Source of the DNA: QIAW01 sp035487295
Lineage (GTDB): Bacteria; Acidobacteriota; Terriglobia; Terriglobales; Acidobacteriaceae
Reading direction: 5' to 3'
Length of the DNA: 64,000 nucleotides
Assembly: GCA_035487295.1 (NCBI GenBank)
Contig: DATHMH010000034.1
Location: 153,132 to 217,131 of the forward strand
Positions 35,047 through 44,142 of this stretch are shown here, in pieces. Numbering within the stretch: position 1 is the first letter of the stretch; every line of letters begins with the position of its first letter. The notes beneath the pieces were generated by a model. It ran no database searches and was not told where the DNA came from. It was given only the letters and a program-made list of their open reading frames with translations. Made by a program: the position numbers and the translations under genes.

Positions 35047-38000
35047 ATGTCCAAGCTGATTTCCCGGCCATTTCTCATAGTATTCCTATTTTTATCTGTA
35101 TTTGTTCATGGGCAAAGCGGTTCAAAGCCAACCAACGCTCCAGCCGGCGATAGCGCCACCGCCAATCCACCTTCGAAGGCGGCGGATTACTCTCAGGAAG
35201 CGGTTGTCTATGAGTCCTATCACACCGTAGAACGCTTTGAGAACGATGGTACCGGCAGCAAGAACGTGACGGCGCGAGTCCGCGTGCAGAGCGAGGCTGG
35301 GGTAGATCAGCTCGGGCAGCTTATTTTCGGTTACAACGCCGCCAACCAGAAGTTTGATATTGATTATGTGCGCGTCCGCCGTGCCGATGGCTCAGTGGTG
35401 ACGGCTTCGTCCGACGCGGTGCAAGACGTCACCGCCCCTGTGCTGCGCGAAGCCCCGGTTTATACCGATTATCGTGAAAAGCATGTCAGCGTGCCCGCGC
35501 TTCGTCCCGGCGAGATTCTGGAATACTCCATTACTACAACGACGAATACACCTCTGGCCCCAGGCCAATTCTGGTCCGAATATGACTTTGCCAAACACGG
35601 CATCGTGCTTGATGAGCAATTGCAAGTCAACATTCCTGCCAACCGCAAGATCAAGATTAAAACCAAGGATGAGTATCCTCCCAGAATTTCGCAAGAGGGC
35701 GATCGCAAGATTTACGCCTGGAAGAGCTCTCATCTCGATGATGATGAAGATGACGATTCTGCTTCCGATTCCGACAAGAAGAAAAAAAAGAAACACACCT
35801 ACAAAGACGAGCAGTCTGACGTGGAGATGACCACGTTCCAGAGCTGGGAAGAGTTGGGCCGCTGGTATGCCGGTTTGGAAAAGGACCGCATCATTCCTAC
35901 GCCTGAGATCAAAGCCAAGGCTGCCGAGATTACCAGCAACTCGCAAACCGACCTGGGCAAGATTCAGGCGCTTTATGATTACGTGGCCAGGAACTTCCGT
36001 TATGTCAGCCTCTCCCTGGGTCGAGGACGTTACCAGCCGCATGCTGCCGCCGAAGTCCTGGCCAACCAGTATGGGGATTGCAAAGACAAGCACACGTTGC
36101 TGAGCGCCTTGTTGCGCGGCGCCGGGTTTACCGCCAATGCCGTGCTCATTGACAGCTCCCGCAAGCTCGACGAAGATGTGCCCTCGCCTTCGCAATTCGA
36201 CCACGTCATCACGGTCGTGCCTCTCGGCAAAGAGATGCATTGGATGGATACGACCTCCGAAGTCGCTCCCTTTGAGTTGCTGCTCAGTCCTCTACGCGCA
36301 AAAAAGGCCCTGATGATTCCCCAGGATGGGACGCCAAAGATCGTGGAAACCCCTTCCAACCCGTCTGTTCCCAACTATCAGACGGTTGAACTCGACGGTA
36401 AAATTTCCGAACTGGGCAAGCTTGATGCGCATATTCGTATGGAACTGCGGGGGGATTCTGAGGTGATGATGCGCTCCCTCATGCGCCGGGTCCCGCGCAG
36501 CCGCTGGAAAGACGTGATGAAATATGGAGCGTCAAGTCAGGGGCTGGATGGCGATGTTTCCGATCTCAAACTGAGCGACCTGGAAGCCACCAGCGAACCG
36601 CTTACCGTCGAATACCAGATTGCGGTCGCGAACTTCTTCGATTGGTCGGGAAAACAAACTGAGATTGAGCTGCCGACCTTGATGCGCTTCTCTCTCCCCG
36701 GCGCCGACCCCGATGCTGATCCCGATGACGATCCAATTCCCTTTGGCGGCCCCATTGAGTTCACCACCCGCTTTCACTTGTTGGTTCCCGAAAAATACAC
36801 TCTGGGCTCGATGGTGCCGGTAAATCTGGCCCGCGATTATGGCGAGTACCACTCCACGTACAAAATGGATGGTCAAAGCGCCACCGGCGAACGCAAGATT
36901 TCCATTAAATTGCGCGAGTTGCCGGCCGCGCGGTCGCGAGAGTATCTGGCATTTCGCCGCGCTGTGGAATCCGACGGCCTGCAGAAAATTTCACTGGAAA
37001 ACGTAGATGCCGGCAACAACGCCGCCCCCACCGTGCCGCAGTCGGCCAAGGCAGGCGACCTGGAAGATGCTGCCCGCTCCGCCATCGAAGCGCAGCATTA
37101 CGAGGTCGCGGTAGCCCTGTTAAAGCGGGTCGTCGAGCTTGAGCCTAAACACAGCGAAGCCTGGCTCCAACTGGGCGTGGTTTACGGAATACTGCGTGAA
37201 TTTGATCTTTCCGAGCAGGCTTTTCATAAACAGATCGAGCTCAATCCTTACGACGATCGCGTTTACGGCGCGCTGGGTCTCACCTTGTTTCAGCAGGATA
37301 AATACGACGACGCCATTTCCGCCTACCGCAAACAGCTTGAGATCAATCCTCTGGATTTGCGCGCTCACTCCATGCTGGGAGCTATTTACTCCGACCGCCA
37401 CCGCTGGGCCGAGGCTGCTCCCGAATTTGAGCAGGCCGTTTCGCTTCAACCGGAAGACGCCTTGCTGCGCGCCCAGTTAGGTAGCGCATACCTGAACATT
37501 GATAAACCTGATAAGGCGCTGGCTGCCTTCGACAAGGCCGTGCAGTTGAACCGCTCGCCCGAAATTTTGAACGATGTAAGCTATGAGCTTACCGAAAAGA
37601 GTGTTCATCTTGATCGTGCGCTGGAATATGCCCAGAGCGCCGTGGATGAAACCGCCACTCGCCTGCGCACTGTGACCCTTGACCATCCTGAGATGGAGGA
37701 ATTTGCCCTGGTGAACAGCCTGGCTTCGTACTGGGACACCCTGGGCTGGGTATATTTCCGCCAGGGAGATTTGGACCGCGCAGAGAAATACATTCGCGCC
37801 GCCGTTGGGCTTACCCAGCATGGCGAGGTGATTGATCACCTCGGACAAATCTACGAAAAACGCGGCAAGACTGACGAGGCCATTCACTGGTATGCCCTGG
37901 CGTTAGGCAGCTCGCATCCCGGTCCCGATACCCGCGGGCGGCTGGCCAAACTGGCAGGCGGCGACGCCAAGATCGATCAATACGTGAAGAAATATAAGGA

Positions 38001-38328
38001 CGAACTGCTCAAAATGCGGACCATCTCTTTGGGCAAGGTTCTGCAGCAGAGCAAAGCACAAAGTGTAAGTACAAGCGCATCCGATCCGAGCGGGGATTTT
38101 CTTGTTCTCGTCTCCACCTCCGGGCCGGTCGACGATGCGAAATGGGTTCGGGGCAGCGAAGAATTGAAGAATCTCAGCAGTAAACTGCGCGCCGCCAACT
38201 CAAATATGACTTTCCCCGACGGCACGCCGACCAAAGTCTTGCGCCGTGGCACAATGCAATGCTCTTACCAGACCGGCGAATGCAACCTTGTTTTGCTGGA
38301 TGCCGATGCCGTCAACGCCGTGGATTAG
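35047..38328 (+). CDS. Exported DUF3857-transglutaminase-TPR protein
   Basis: 1093 residues. Signal peptide (FLIVFLFLSVFVHGQS). Residues ~60-230 fit DUF3857. A low-complexity stretch at ~230-255 is acidic and then poly-Lys. Residues ~290-430 are a transglutaminase-like core with the triad visible: Cys in YGDCKDKHTLL (~345), His in FDHVIT (~386) and Asp in WMDTTSE (~400). Residues ~670-1000 hold tandem TPRs such as HSEAWLQLGVVYG. A small mixed domain ends the protein. This order is common in Acidobacteriota and Bacteroidota, where function is poorly known; crosslinking or cleavage of surface proteins is possible. Confidence 0.85.
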   Translation: MSKLISRPFLIVFLFLSVFVHGQSGSKPTNAPAGDSATANPPSKAADYSQEAVVYESYHTVERFENDGTGSKNVTARVRVQSEAGVDQLGQLIFGYNAANQKFDIDYVRVRRADGSVVTASSDAVQDVTAPVLREAPVYTDYREKHVSVPALRPGEILEYSITTTTNTPLAPGQFWSEYDFAKHGIVLDEQLQVNIPANRKIKIKTKDEYPPRISQEGDRKIYAWKSSHLDDDEDDDSASDSDKKKKKKHTYKDEQSDVEMTTFQSWEELGRWYAGLEKDRIIPTPEIKAKAAEITSNSQTDLGKIQALYDYVARNFRYVSLSLGRGRYQPHAAAEVLANQYGDCKDKHTLLSALLRGAGFTANAVLIDSSRKLDEDVPSPSQFDHVITVVPLGKEMHWMDTTSEVAPFELLLSPLRAKKALMIPQDGTPKIVETPSNPSVPNYQTVELDGKISELGKLDAHIRMELRGDSEVMMRSLMRRVPRSRWKDVMKYGASSQGLDGDVSDLKLSDLEATSEPLTVEYQIAVANFFDWSGKQTEIELPTLMRFSLPGADPDADPDDDPIPFGGPIEFTTRFHLLVPEKYTLGSMVPVNLARDYGEYHSTYKMDGQSATGERKISIKLRELPAARSREYLAFRRAVESDGLQKISLENVDAGNNAAPTVPQSAKAGDLEDAARSAIEAQHYEVAVALLKRVVELEPKHSEAWLQLGVVYGILREFDLSEQAFHKQIELNPYDDRVYGALGLTLFQQDKYDDAISAYRKQLEINPLDLRAHSMLGAIYSDRHRWAEAAPEFEQAVSLQPEDALLRAQLGSAYLNIDKPDKALAAFDKAVQLNRSPEILNDVSYELTEKSVHLDRALEYAQSAVDETATRLRTVTLDHPEMEEFALVNSLASYWDTLGWVYFRQGDLDRAEKYIRAAVGLTQHGEVIDHLGQIYEKRGKTDEAIHWYALALGSSHPGPDTRGRLAKLAGGDAKIDQYVKKYKDELLKMRTISLGKVLQQSKAQSVSTSASDPSGDFLVLVSTSGPVDDAKWVRGSEELKNLSSKLRAANSNMTFPDGTPTKVLRRGTMQCSYQTGECNLVLLDADAVNAVD

Positions 38329-38367
38329 GCTGGTAGCTGTTAGAGAAAAGGCAAACTTTCTAAAATT

Positions 38368-38510
38368 GTCATTCCGAGCGAGAGCCTGCCCTGAGCTTGC
38401 CGAAGGGGCGAATGCCCGAGTCGAGGGACCCCGAGAATTTGTCAATGCGGCTGCAATGCATTTTCTGAAGATTGAAAATCTGCGTTGATCCGCGTTCATC
38501 CGCGTAGAAA
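38368..38510. repeat. Intergenic repeat: palindromic tag plus 10-bp direct repeats
   Basis: From 38368 the text GTCATTCCGAGCGAGAG and CCCTGAGCTTGCCGAAGGGG resembles dispersed bacterial intergenic repeats. The second part can fold through CCCT...AGGGG. At 38481-38510 three 10-bp units follow each other (TGCGTTGATC, CGCGTTCATC, CGCGTAGAAA). No gene or clear promoter lies here. The metallophosphoesterase stop is eight bases further on. Confidence 0.4.
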
Positions 38511-38517
38511 ATTTCTT

Positions 38518-39495
38518 CTACTTCACCGAGAGCTCGAATGAATCCCGCACATTGAAAACAAAGTGCTCGTCTGATCCTTCCAGTTTGATCATTTCGAATT
38601 TCAGCTTGTCGCGATCCACCGTAATTTTGCAGTAATGATATGTAGGTCCGGGCTGGTTGTAAAAATCCCCGGGTTGCCGCTCTACCATGTAAGGAGAGGC
38701 GCCCCCGCCTCCGCTCACGATGTACATCACGCCGTTGTGCTCGTAGCGCTCATAGTTGTGTACGTGGCTGGCAAAGACAAGAATCCGGGCGCGCAGTTGT
38801 TTCTGCTTTGTTTCAAACAACTCGGCCATGTGCTGCTCTGACTGCCGCGCCTCATGTCCTCCGCCAAACAGATGATGGATCGATCGCGTGTAGGGCGGGT
38901 GGTGCATGGCAAAAATAATAAACTGTACCTCAGCAGGCACATGGTCTAATTGTGAAACAATCCAATCCCACTGCGCGCTGCCGGGGGTGTCGTCCGATTC
39001 CGAATCTAGCGTCATCGTCAGAACATTGCCATAGCGCACCGAGTACCAGCGCCGGCCCTCCAGATAAGGAAACTGCTTAAGATAATGCTGCACCCCGCTG
39101 TCTTGCCAGGTTTCATGATTACCAATAGCGGGCAAGATCTTGATTTGCGCATCACGCCAGCTCTGCGTCTCTTTCTCGAACTCGCGCCAATCGTGTTCGC
39201 TACCCCCCCGGTAAACAAGATCGCCGTTCACCATCAGCAGTGCCGGCTTCTCCGCCGCAATGCGCGCAATCAACGCGTGACGCCGGTCAGGATCGGTTAC
39301 AAGATGGTTGAACAGACTAGTGGTTCGCAGGTCTCCATAAGCAATCAGGGTGAAGGGATACTGCTTGGGAATGGCCTCAAAGAGCTGTTCGTCGCCCGGT
39401 TTGGTCCTGGCCGGCGCTTTTGGCTGGGTTGACGTAAGTGCAGCCGGAAGCAAAAGAAGCACGACCGCGCACCATAAGATTTTCGACTTCTTCAT
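38518..39495 (-). CDS. Exported metallophosphoesterase
   Basis: 325 residues from ATG 39495, chosen because MKKSKILWCAVVLLLLPAAL forms a signal peptide; 14 more residues are open upstream. Calcineurin-like motifs in order: AYGDLRTTSLFNHL (first metal Asp), VNGDLVYRGG, AIGNHETWQ, MHHPPYTR and FASHVHNYER, the five blocks of the superfamily. It probably hydrolyses phosphoesters in the periplasm. Convergent with the transglutaminase gene. Confidence 0.88.
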   Translation of the reverse strand: MKKSKILWCAVVLLLLPAALTSTQPKAPARTKPGDEQLFEAIPKQYPFTLIAYGDLRTTSLFNHLVTDPDRRHALIARIAAEKPALLMVNGDLVYRGGSEHDWREFEKETQSWRDAQIKILPAIGNHETWQDSGVQHYLKQFPYLEGRRWYSVRYGNVLTMTLDSESDDTPGSAQWDWIVSQLDHVPAEVQFIIFAMHHPPYTRSIHHLFGGGHEARQSEQHMAELFETKQKQLRARILVFASHVHNYERYEHNGVMYIVSGGGGASPYMVERQPGDFYNQPGPTYHYCKITVDRDKLKFEMIKLEGSDEHFVFNVRDSFELSVK

Positions 39496-39604
39496 CAGGG
39501 TATGAAGCCACACATTAGGGCACGAGCTTATTCGCACCGCAAGTCATTTAAAACACGATCGGCTTTCGAAGTCTGTGCGGGTGGGTACGTGAAAGGTCCG
39601 AGCA

Positions 39605-39681
39605 ACCCCGAAGGGGTGGTGCATTATAGCCCAGCGCTTCAGCGCTGGGTATGCGTAAAAATGATGTCAGTCCCGCAGGAC
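39605..39681. repeat. Cluster of small palindromes
   Basis: Three hairpins in the gap between the metallophosphoesterase start and lpdA stop: ACCCC-GAA-GGGGT (39605-39617), CCCAGCGC-TTCA-GCGCTGGG (39630-39649) and GTCC-CGCA-GGAC near 39670-39681. The order and spacing look like a composite REP-style element. The remaining ~130 bases to lpdA (39682-39809) show nothing recognisable. Confidence 0.5.
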
Positions 39682-39809
39682 GATGCCCTTCAAGCGTTTG
39701 CACAAACTCGCTGGCCTGAAAATCACAATCTTCGAAAAATATTCTCCGCAAAAAAACTTCTATCTGTGTCGGACAAACATCCTCACAGCTTGCCATTTAA
39801 GACAAAAAA

Positions 39810-41246
39810 TCACACATTGATCTGCAGCCCGTAAACGCTATTGAACCCGTCTGACAGGGCTTCGTAAAGCGTCGGATGAGCATGAATGGTGAACATCAGG
39901 TCTTCCACCGTGCCTTCCAGTTCCATAGCGGCAACCGCCTCAGCAATTAATTCTGTCGCCTGCGGCCCGATGATGTGCACCCCTAAAATTTCGCCGTACT
40001 TTTCATCGGAGACCACCTTCACAAAACCTTCGTGCGCTCCCACGATGGTGGCCTTGGAGTTACCCAGAAAGGGAAATTTTCCTACTTTGACTTTGTATCC
40101 CGCTTCCTTCGCCTGCGCCTCGGTCAATCCCACGCTGGCAATCTGCGGATCGCAATAGGTTGCGCCGGGAATATGGTTGCGGTTCAGCGGCTTAGCCGGA
40201 CGGCCCGCGATCTTGGAGACCGCCACAATCCCCTGCATGAAGCCTACGTGCGCAAGCTGTGGAAACCCGGCAATGATGTCGCCGGCGGCGTAAATTCCCG
40301 GTTCCTCGGTCTGCATCCATTCGTTGGTTTTGATGAAGCCGCGATCGGGTTTGATCTTGGTTTTCTCCAGGCCAATGTTGTCGGTGCGCGGTGCGCGGCC
40401 AATGGCAATGAGCACCTTCTCCGCCTCCAGCGCCTGGGTCTTGCCTTCCGAGTCTGTAAAGCTCACCTTCACGCCGTCTTTAGTTTTCTCGACTTTTTGC
40501 ACCTTCACGCCCAGGCTGCTTTTGATGCCGCGCTTGGTGAACGCCTTGAGCAGTTCCTTGGAAATTTCTTCGTCTTCCACGGGAACTAGTCTGGGCAGCG
40601 CCTCCAGAATGGTGACGTCTGTTCCGAATGACTGGTAGATAGAAGCGAATTCCACGCCCACGGCCCCGGCCCCAATCACGATAAGCGACTTAGGGATGGC
40701 GTTCAGGCTTAGTACCTCGATGTTGGTCAGGATGCGCGCATCCGGCTCTAGGCCTGGAAGCATGCGTGCCTCCGAGCCTGTGGATATCAGGATATTTTTT
40801 GCTTTAATGAACGTAGTCTCGCCGCCCGCGCCGCCTCCGCCCTCGGTAAAGACTTCAACCGTGTGGACGCCGTCTTTGGCCGGGCCGGTCAGCCTTCCGT
40901 AGCCGCTGACGGTCGTGACTTTGTTCTTGCGCATCAGGAACTCCAGGCCCTTGGCGTGCTTGAGCACAATCTTGTTCTTGCGCTGCTGGATGGCGCCCCA
41001 ATTCAGTTTAGGGGAGGTCACGCCCTCGATGCCAAATTCTTTGGCAGATTTCAGGTGGTCCCAGATCTCGGCGTTAAACAGCAGAGCTTTGGTCGGGATA
41101 CAGCCCACGTGCAGGCAGGTCCCTCCCAGCAGCTCATCTTTCTCGATCAGGCAGGTCTTCAGGCCATACTCGCCGGCGCGGATGGCGGCGGTGTACCCGG
41201 CCGGCCCGCTGCCGATAATGGCTACATCATAGATAATTTCAGGCAA
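39810..41246 (-). CDS. lpdA: Dihydrolipoyl dehydrogenase
   Basis: 478 residues. FAD motif VAIIGSGPAGYTAAIRAGE, redox disulfide C44-x4-C49 in GGTCLHVGCIPTKALL, NAD motif VIGAGAVGVEFASIYQSFG, and C-terminal His-x4-Pro...Glu active-site pair in HAHPTLYEAL. E3 component of 2-oxo-acid dehydrogenase complexes and the glycine cleavage system. The start is TTG 41246 with CGGAG upstream. No E1/E2 genes are adjacent, so it probably serves several complexes. Confidence 0.96.
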   Translation of the reverse strand: MPEIIYDVAIIGSGPAGYTAAIRAGEYGLKTCLIEKDELLGGTCLHVGCIPTKALLFNAEIWDHLKSAKEFGIEGVTSPKLNWGAIQQRKNKIVLKHAKGLEFLMRKNKVTTVSGYGRLTGPAKDGVHTVEVFTEGGGGAGGETTFIKAKNILISTGSEARMLPGLEPDARILTNIEVLSLNAIPKSLIVIGAGAVGVEFASIYQSFGTDVTILEALPRLVPVEDEEISKELLKAFTKRGIKSSLGVKVQKVEKTKDGVKVSFTDSEGKTQALEAEKVLIAIGRAPRTDNIGLEKTKIKPDRGFIKTNEWMQTEEPGIYAAGDIIAGFPQLAHVGFMQGIVAVSKIAGRPAKPLNRNHIPGATYCDPQIASVGLTEAQAKEAGYKVKVGKFPFLGNSKATIVGAHEGFVKVVSDEKYGEILGVHIIGPQATELIAEAVAAMELEGTVEDLMFTIHAHPTLYEALSDGFNSVYGLQINV

Positions 41247-41325
41247 ATTCGTGCTCCGTTGTGCTTATTATTTAGATGTGGCAAGCAAACCAACGATTGT
41301 AAAACAGGGGCCGGGAGATAGGAAA

Positions 41326-41778
41326 TCAGCCTGGATCGGGATCATTGGCTTCCAACAGCCGAATATCTTCGAGATCGATCTTGCGACCAGCCGCACGCTT
41401 TGAAGCGATGAGATGTCTGCGAGAAGCAACAAAAAATTCCTGGCCTTCAAACACCATTCGTTGCCGTTCATTCCAGGCATCCGCAAAGCTCAATCCCGGC
41501 GTCGATGTTTGCGCGTCAATGCGCACAAGGTCTTTAAAAATCGTGATTTCGTGAGCAAGCAATTCTTCCGCCGTTATGAGTGAGGCGGTCCCGAACTTTG
41601 CCTCCTCAAGAGCTTTAAGCAGATGGTAGGCATTCTGAGGAGAGGGTTCGACCAATATGTCGAGATCAAATGTCGCACGAGGAACTCCATGCAGCACTGC
41701 CGCAACACCACCGATAACAACATACTTCACATTATGTTTTTGAAACGACGCGAATACGGCCTTTAATTGGTTGAGCAT
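41326..41778 (-). CDS. Nucleotidyltransferase-fold protein (AbiEii/MNT-like)
   Basis: 150 residues. The nucleotidyltransferase active-site pattern is visible: YVVIGGVAAVLHG (Gly-Gly loop), RATFDLDILVEP (two metal Asp residues, ~38 and ~40) and VRIDAQTSTPG (third acidic position). A C-terminal helix lies around IASKRAAGRKIDLEDI. Proteins of this kind act as standalone NTases or as the NTase half of toxin-antitoxin pairs. A small gene on the same strand overlaps its start by 47 bases. ATG start. Confidence 0.7.
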   Translation of the reverse strand: MLNQLKAVFASFQKHNVKYVVIGGVAAVLHGVPRATFDLDILVEPSPQNAYHLLKALEEAKFGTASLITAEELLAHEITIFKDLVRIDAQTSTPGLSFADAWNERQRMVFEGQEFFVASRRHLIASKRAAGRKIDLEDIRLLEANDPDPG

Positions 41779-41932
41779 CTTTTTGATCTGCCAGGTGCGG
41801 ATTGCTGCTCAGTACAAGTTCGGTGAAACTGCACAAAAGTTGCATTCGCTCGGCTACGCTCAAAGATTGAAACCATCGAGCTTTAGCCTCAGGGGTCTCT
41901 TCTGTGCGTTGGTGTGAAATCCCTATTTCCAT
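41732..41932 (-). CDS. Small conserved-looking protein overlapping the nucleotidyltransferase
   Basis: 66 residues from ATG 41932 (an in-frame ATG at 41974 is possible). Contains AKARWFQSLSVAERMQLLC, a helical stretch, and ends in KGRIRVVSKT. No known domain is certain. Its 3' end overlaps the nucleotidyltransferase gene by 47 bases in another frame, so the two are surely co-transcribed and probably translationally coupled. An antitoxin- or adaptor-like role is a guess from the layout. Confidence 0.55.
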   Translation of the reverse strand: MEIGISHQRTEETPEAKARWFQSLSVAERMQLLCSFTELVLSSNPHLADQKDAQPIKGRIRVVSKT

Positions 41933-42020
41933 TATGTAGCAATCATATCTCGAACTGCCAAACGATTGGAACAATTAAGAAGGTTTCAGCGTCAACAAAT
42001 CCACCGCAGCCTTCGCGCCC

Positions 42021-42674
42021 TCATGGCCGGCGCCAGATTAGCTCGGAAAACATCTGGATATGCGTAAGCATGAGTCGCTGCACACGTTCGCCCAGCACTT
42101 CCATGGATTGCGCCCACAGTTCAGGAATTTTCTCCGGCTCCCGGCAGTGCCGGCTCAGGCGCTCTAAGCTGACCGCCAGAGCTTCGTTATATTTGTCGAT
42201 AGAATGATGCAGCTCCCCTGCAAGGCGACTGTATTCATTACTTTTCGTCCAAAGTAACTCGCCAGCGAGTCTTTGAAAGGACTGTTCGAGCTTTCTATGT
42301 GCGGTGACTTCCACGGCAAGGGAGACGATTTGGTAGGCCCTCCCCGCCCTGCCTTTGATTGGAAAATTCTTCTCAATCCAGTAACCAGGTTCGGTTCTCG
42401 TAGGCAACATCACTATAACCTCGACGGAAGGCGTGCCATCACTTTCCAATACCCGCCGCAAGCGGGTCTCTGGTCCTGGAGCCGCATCTCCGATGATGTC
42501 ACGGAGTGTCTTGCCGAAGAAGGCTTCGGCTGGGGTGCCGGTTATCGCGGCTGCGGCGTTGTTGACGGCCTGGAAGCGCAGTTGGTTATCGTAGACGGCG
42601 AGCTCGATCGACGAAGTCTGCGAAAAAGCCGCTAACAATTGCGATAGATCACTCAGATCGTCTCTTTTTCTCAT
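42021..42674 (-). CDS. PAS-domain protein with histidine-kinase-like helical tail, no ATPase domain
   Basis: 217 residues. Residues ~15-130 form a PAS domain (ELAVYDNQLRFQAVNNAAAA at its start, FFGKTLRDIIG next). The C-terminal part is a helical segment with AGELHHSIDKYNEAL, which looks like the His-box of HisKA_3-type dimerisation domains. The HATPase domain that should follow is absent and the protein ends. It is the fourth gene of a leftward group with a PAS paralogue, a Crp-like regulator and a 54-residue protein. A sensor without kinase activity is inferred. Confidence 0.7.
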   Translation of the reverse strand: MRKRDDLSDLSQLLAAFSQTSSIELAVYDNQLRFQAVNNAAAAITGTPAEAFFGKTLRDIIGDAAPGPETRLRRVLESDGTPSVEVIVMLPTRTEPGYWIEKNFPIKGRAGRAYQIVSLAVEVTAHRKLEQSFQRLAGELLWTKSNEYSRLAGELHHSIDKYNEALAVSLERLSRHCREPEKIPELWAQSMEVLGERVQRLMLTHIQMFSELIWRRP

Positions 42675-42694
42675 ACCATTCAGCGTCGAACAGA

Positions 42695-43384
42695 CTACGG
42701 TGAATCGATGGAAAAGCGCTCAGCGACGGCAGACACGAGAGTCCTCATAACCAGTATGCGTTTATCCAGCGATTCAATTGCGGGCGCCAATTGCTCATCA
42801 GCGCTCTTGTCTGACTGCCAGACATGTTGGGTCACCGAAGCTAAACTGATGGACAGGGCCTCAAAGTATTGATTCAGGGAACTCTGCAGCTCCCGTATCC
42901 TCCAATAACGTTCCTTGCCCTTCCTGCCAACCGAACCATCCGTTAACCTGGAACATAACTGATGCAATCTTTTGAGTTCCGTTGTTTCCACTAAGATCCC
43001 GCCCAGGCACGGCCTTCTATTGGCAGCGCGTTTTACCGGGAAGTAACTGACAACGCAATGCACGATCCCTTCTCGAGAGGGCAATCCGACCGCAAACTGG
43101 TTTGACATAGCCTCGCCGGTTGCCAGGACCTTCGTTAATGCAGGCATCACGGCTTCGGCAGCTTGCCCAAGAACGTCGCGCACAGTGTTGCCCAAATGAG
43201 CCTCAACCGATATGCCGTTTGTCGCCGCCAAAGCCGTGTTGACGGATTGGTAGCGTAGCTGGCTATCGCAGATCGCGATTCCAATGGCAGAAGTATGCGA
43301 GAAAGTTTCTAACAGACGCTCGATCTCCGCAAGACCTCGGATGCCAGGTTTGTCGCTCGCAGGTTCGCCTTCAAGGTGGTTCAT
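42695..43384 (-). CDS. PAS-domain protein, paralogue of its downstream neighbour
   Basis: 229 residues. PAS core with IAICDSQLRYQSVNTALAAT and HLGNTVRDVLGQAAE, closely parallel to the gene at 42021. The helical tail has RELQSSLNQYFEALSISLAS where the neighbour has its His-box, but the His is Gln-Ser here, and again no HATPase domain follows. AAGG precedes ATG 43384. 20 bases separate it from the next gene, so they form one transcript. Probably a non-catalytic partner, perhaps a heterodimer with the neighbour. Confidence 0.7.
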   Translation of the reverse strand: MNHLEGEPASDKPGIRGLAEIERLLETFSHTSAIGIAICDSQLRYQSVNTALAATNGISVEAHLGNTVRDVLGQAAEAVMPALTKVLATGEAMSNQFAVGLPSREGIVHCVVSYFPVKRAANRRPCLGGILVETTELKRLHQLCSRLTDGSVGRKGKERYWRIRELQSSLNQYFEALSISLASVTQHVWQSDKSADEQLAPAIESLDKRILVMRTLVSAVAERFSIDSP

Positions 43385-43425
43385 AGTGGCCTTCCCATTC
43401 GTAGTGCAGGCTTCAATGCATCGCG

Positions 43426-44079
43426 CTAGCTCTCGCCCATCACATTCCGGATGGAGCCGTGGACGCGAAGACCGCCGGCGTAATCGATGAAGCCCAATTT
43501 CCTGAATCGTTTCATCAGGGCATTGACCCGTTGCCGGGTGATGCCCACCATGTTTGCCAGCTCCTGCTGGCTTAGTTCGGGGATATGTTGATACACGTCA
43601 TGTTCATCCAGGTGTGCCAGCGAGCAGAGAGCGCGGGCCAATCTTTGTTCGCTGGCGTACAAAAGATTGTTTGCCAGTTCTCCTTTGAATTCTTCAGCGG
43701 TCCTGATCAAAGATGAAATAAAGCCATGACACGCATCTCCTTCCGTGCGCAGCACGCGCAGCATTGCCTCGCGTTCAATTCTGGTTGCCCGCAGGTTGGT
43801 AAGAGCGATGGCGTTGGTTGAGCGCGGCAGCCGGCCTGTATCGAGCGCGCCCTCTCCAAAAAAGCGCCCTACATCCAAAACAGCCAACAGGGCCTCTTTG
43901 CCTTTCGCCGACGTTACTGTCAGCTTTGCGCTGCCGCTTTCAATGAAGTAGATTGAATCACTGCGATCGCCCACTGAGAAAATGATCTGCCGCTTGCGGA
44001 ACGCAACCGTTTTTCGCGCCTGCCCCAGGCTGCCGAGAAAAGGCTGTATGTCAAAAGAAGAGGAAATGGATGGCGCCAT
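43426..44079 (-). CDS. Crp/Fnr-family transcription regulator
   Basis: 217 residues. The N-terminal cyclic-nucleotide-binding beta-barrel (residues ~20-130: IIFSVGDRSDSIYFIESGSA, VGRFFGEGAL) lacks obvious Fnr cysteines. A dimer helix follows, then a winged helix-turn-helix with ELSQQELANMVGITRQRVN near residue 180. AGGAG precedes ATG 44079. Downstream on the same strand are two PAS proteins, 41 and 20 bases apart. Effector unknown; two palindromes upstream at 44530-44575 are candidate operators. Confidence 0.85.
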   Translation of the reverse strand: MAPSISSSFDIQPFLGSLGQARKTVAFRKRQIIFSVGDRSDSIYFIESGSAKLTVTSAKGKEALLAVLDVGRFFGEGALDTGRLPRSTNAIALTNLRATRIEREAMLRVLRTEGDACHGFISSLIRTAEEFKGELANNLLYASEQRLARALCSLAHLDEHDVYQHIPELSQQELANMVGITRQRVNALMKRFRKLGFIDYAGGLRVHGSIRNVMGES

Positions 44080-44142
44080 CTTGCATCTCCTGCCTGGGAC
44101 GTCCCATCATACACGCACCTGAGATGAATGCAATTTATCCGG

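Noticed and set aside
35392..36240. 282-codon leftward open frame
   Set aside because: Opposite the DUF3857-transglutaminase gene; hydrophobic composition is a by-product of the complement.
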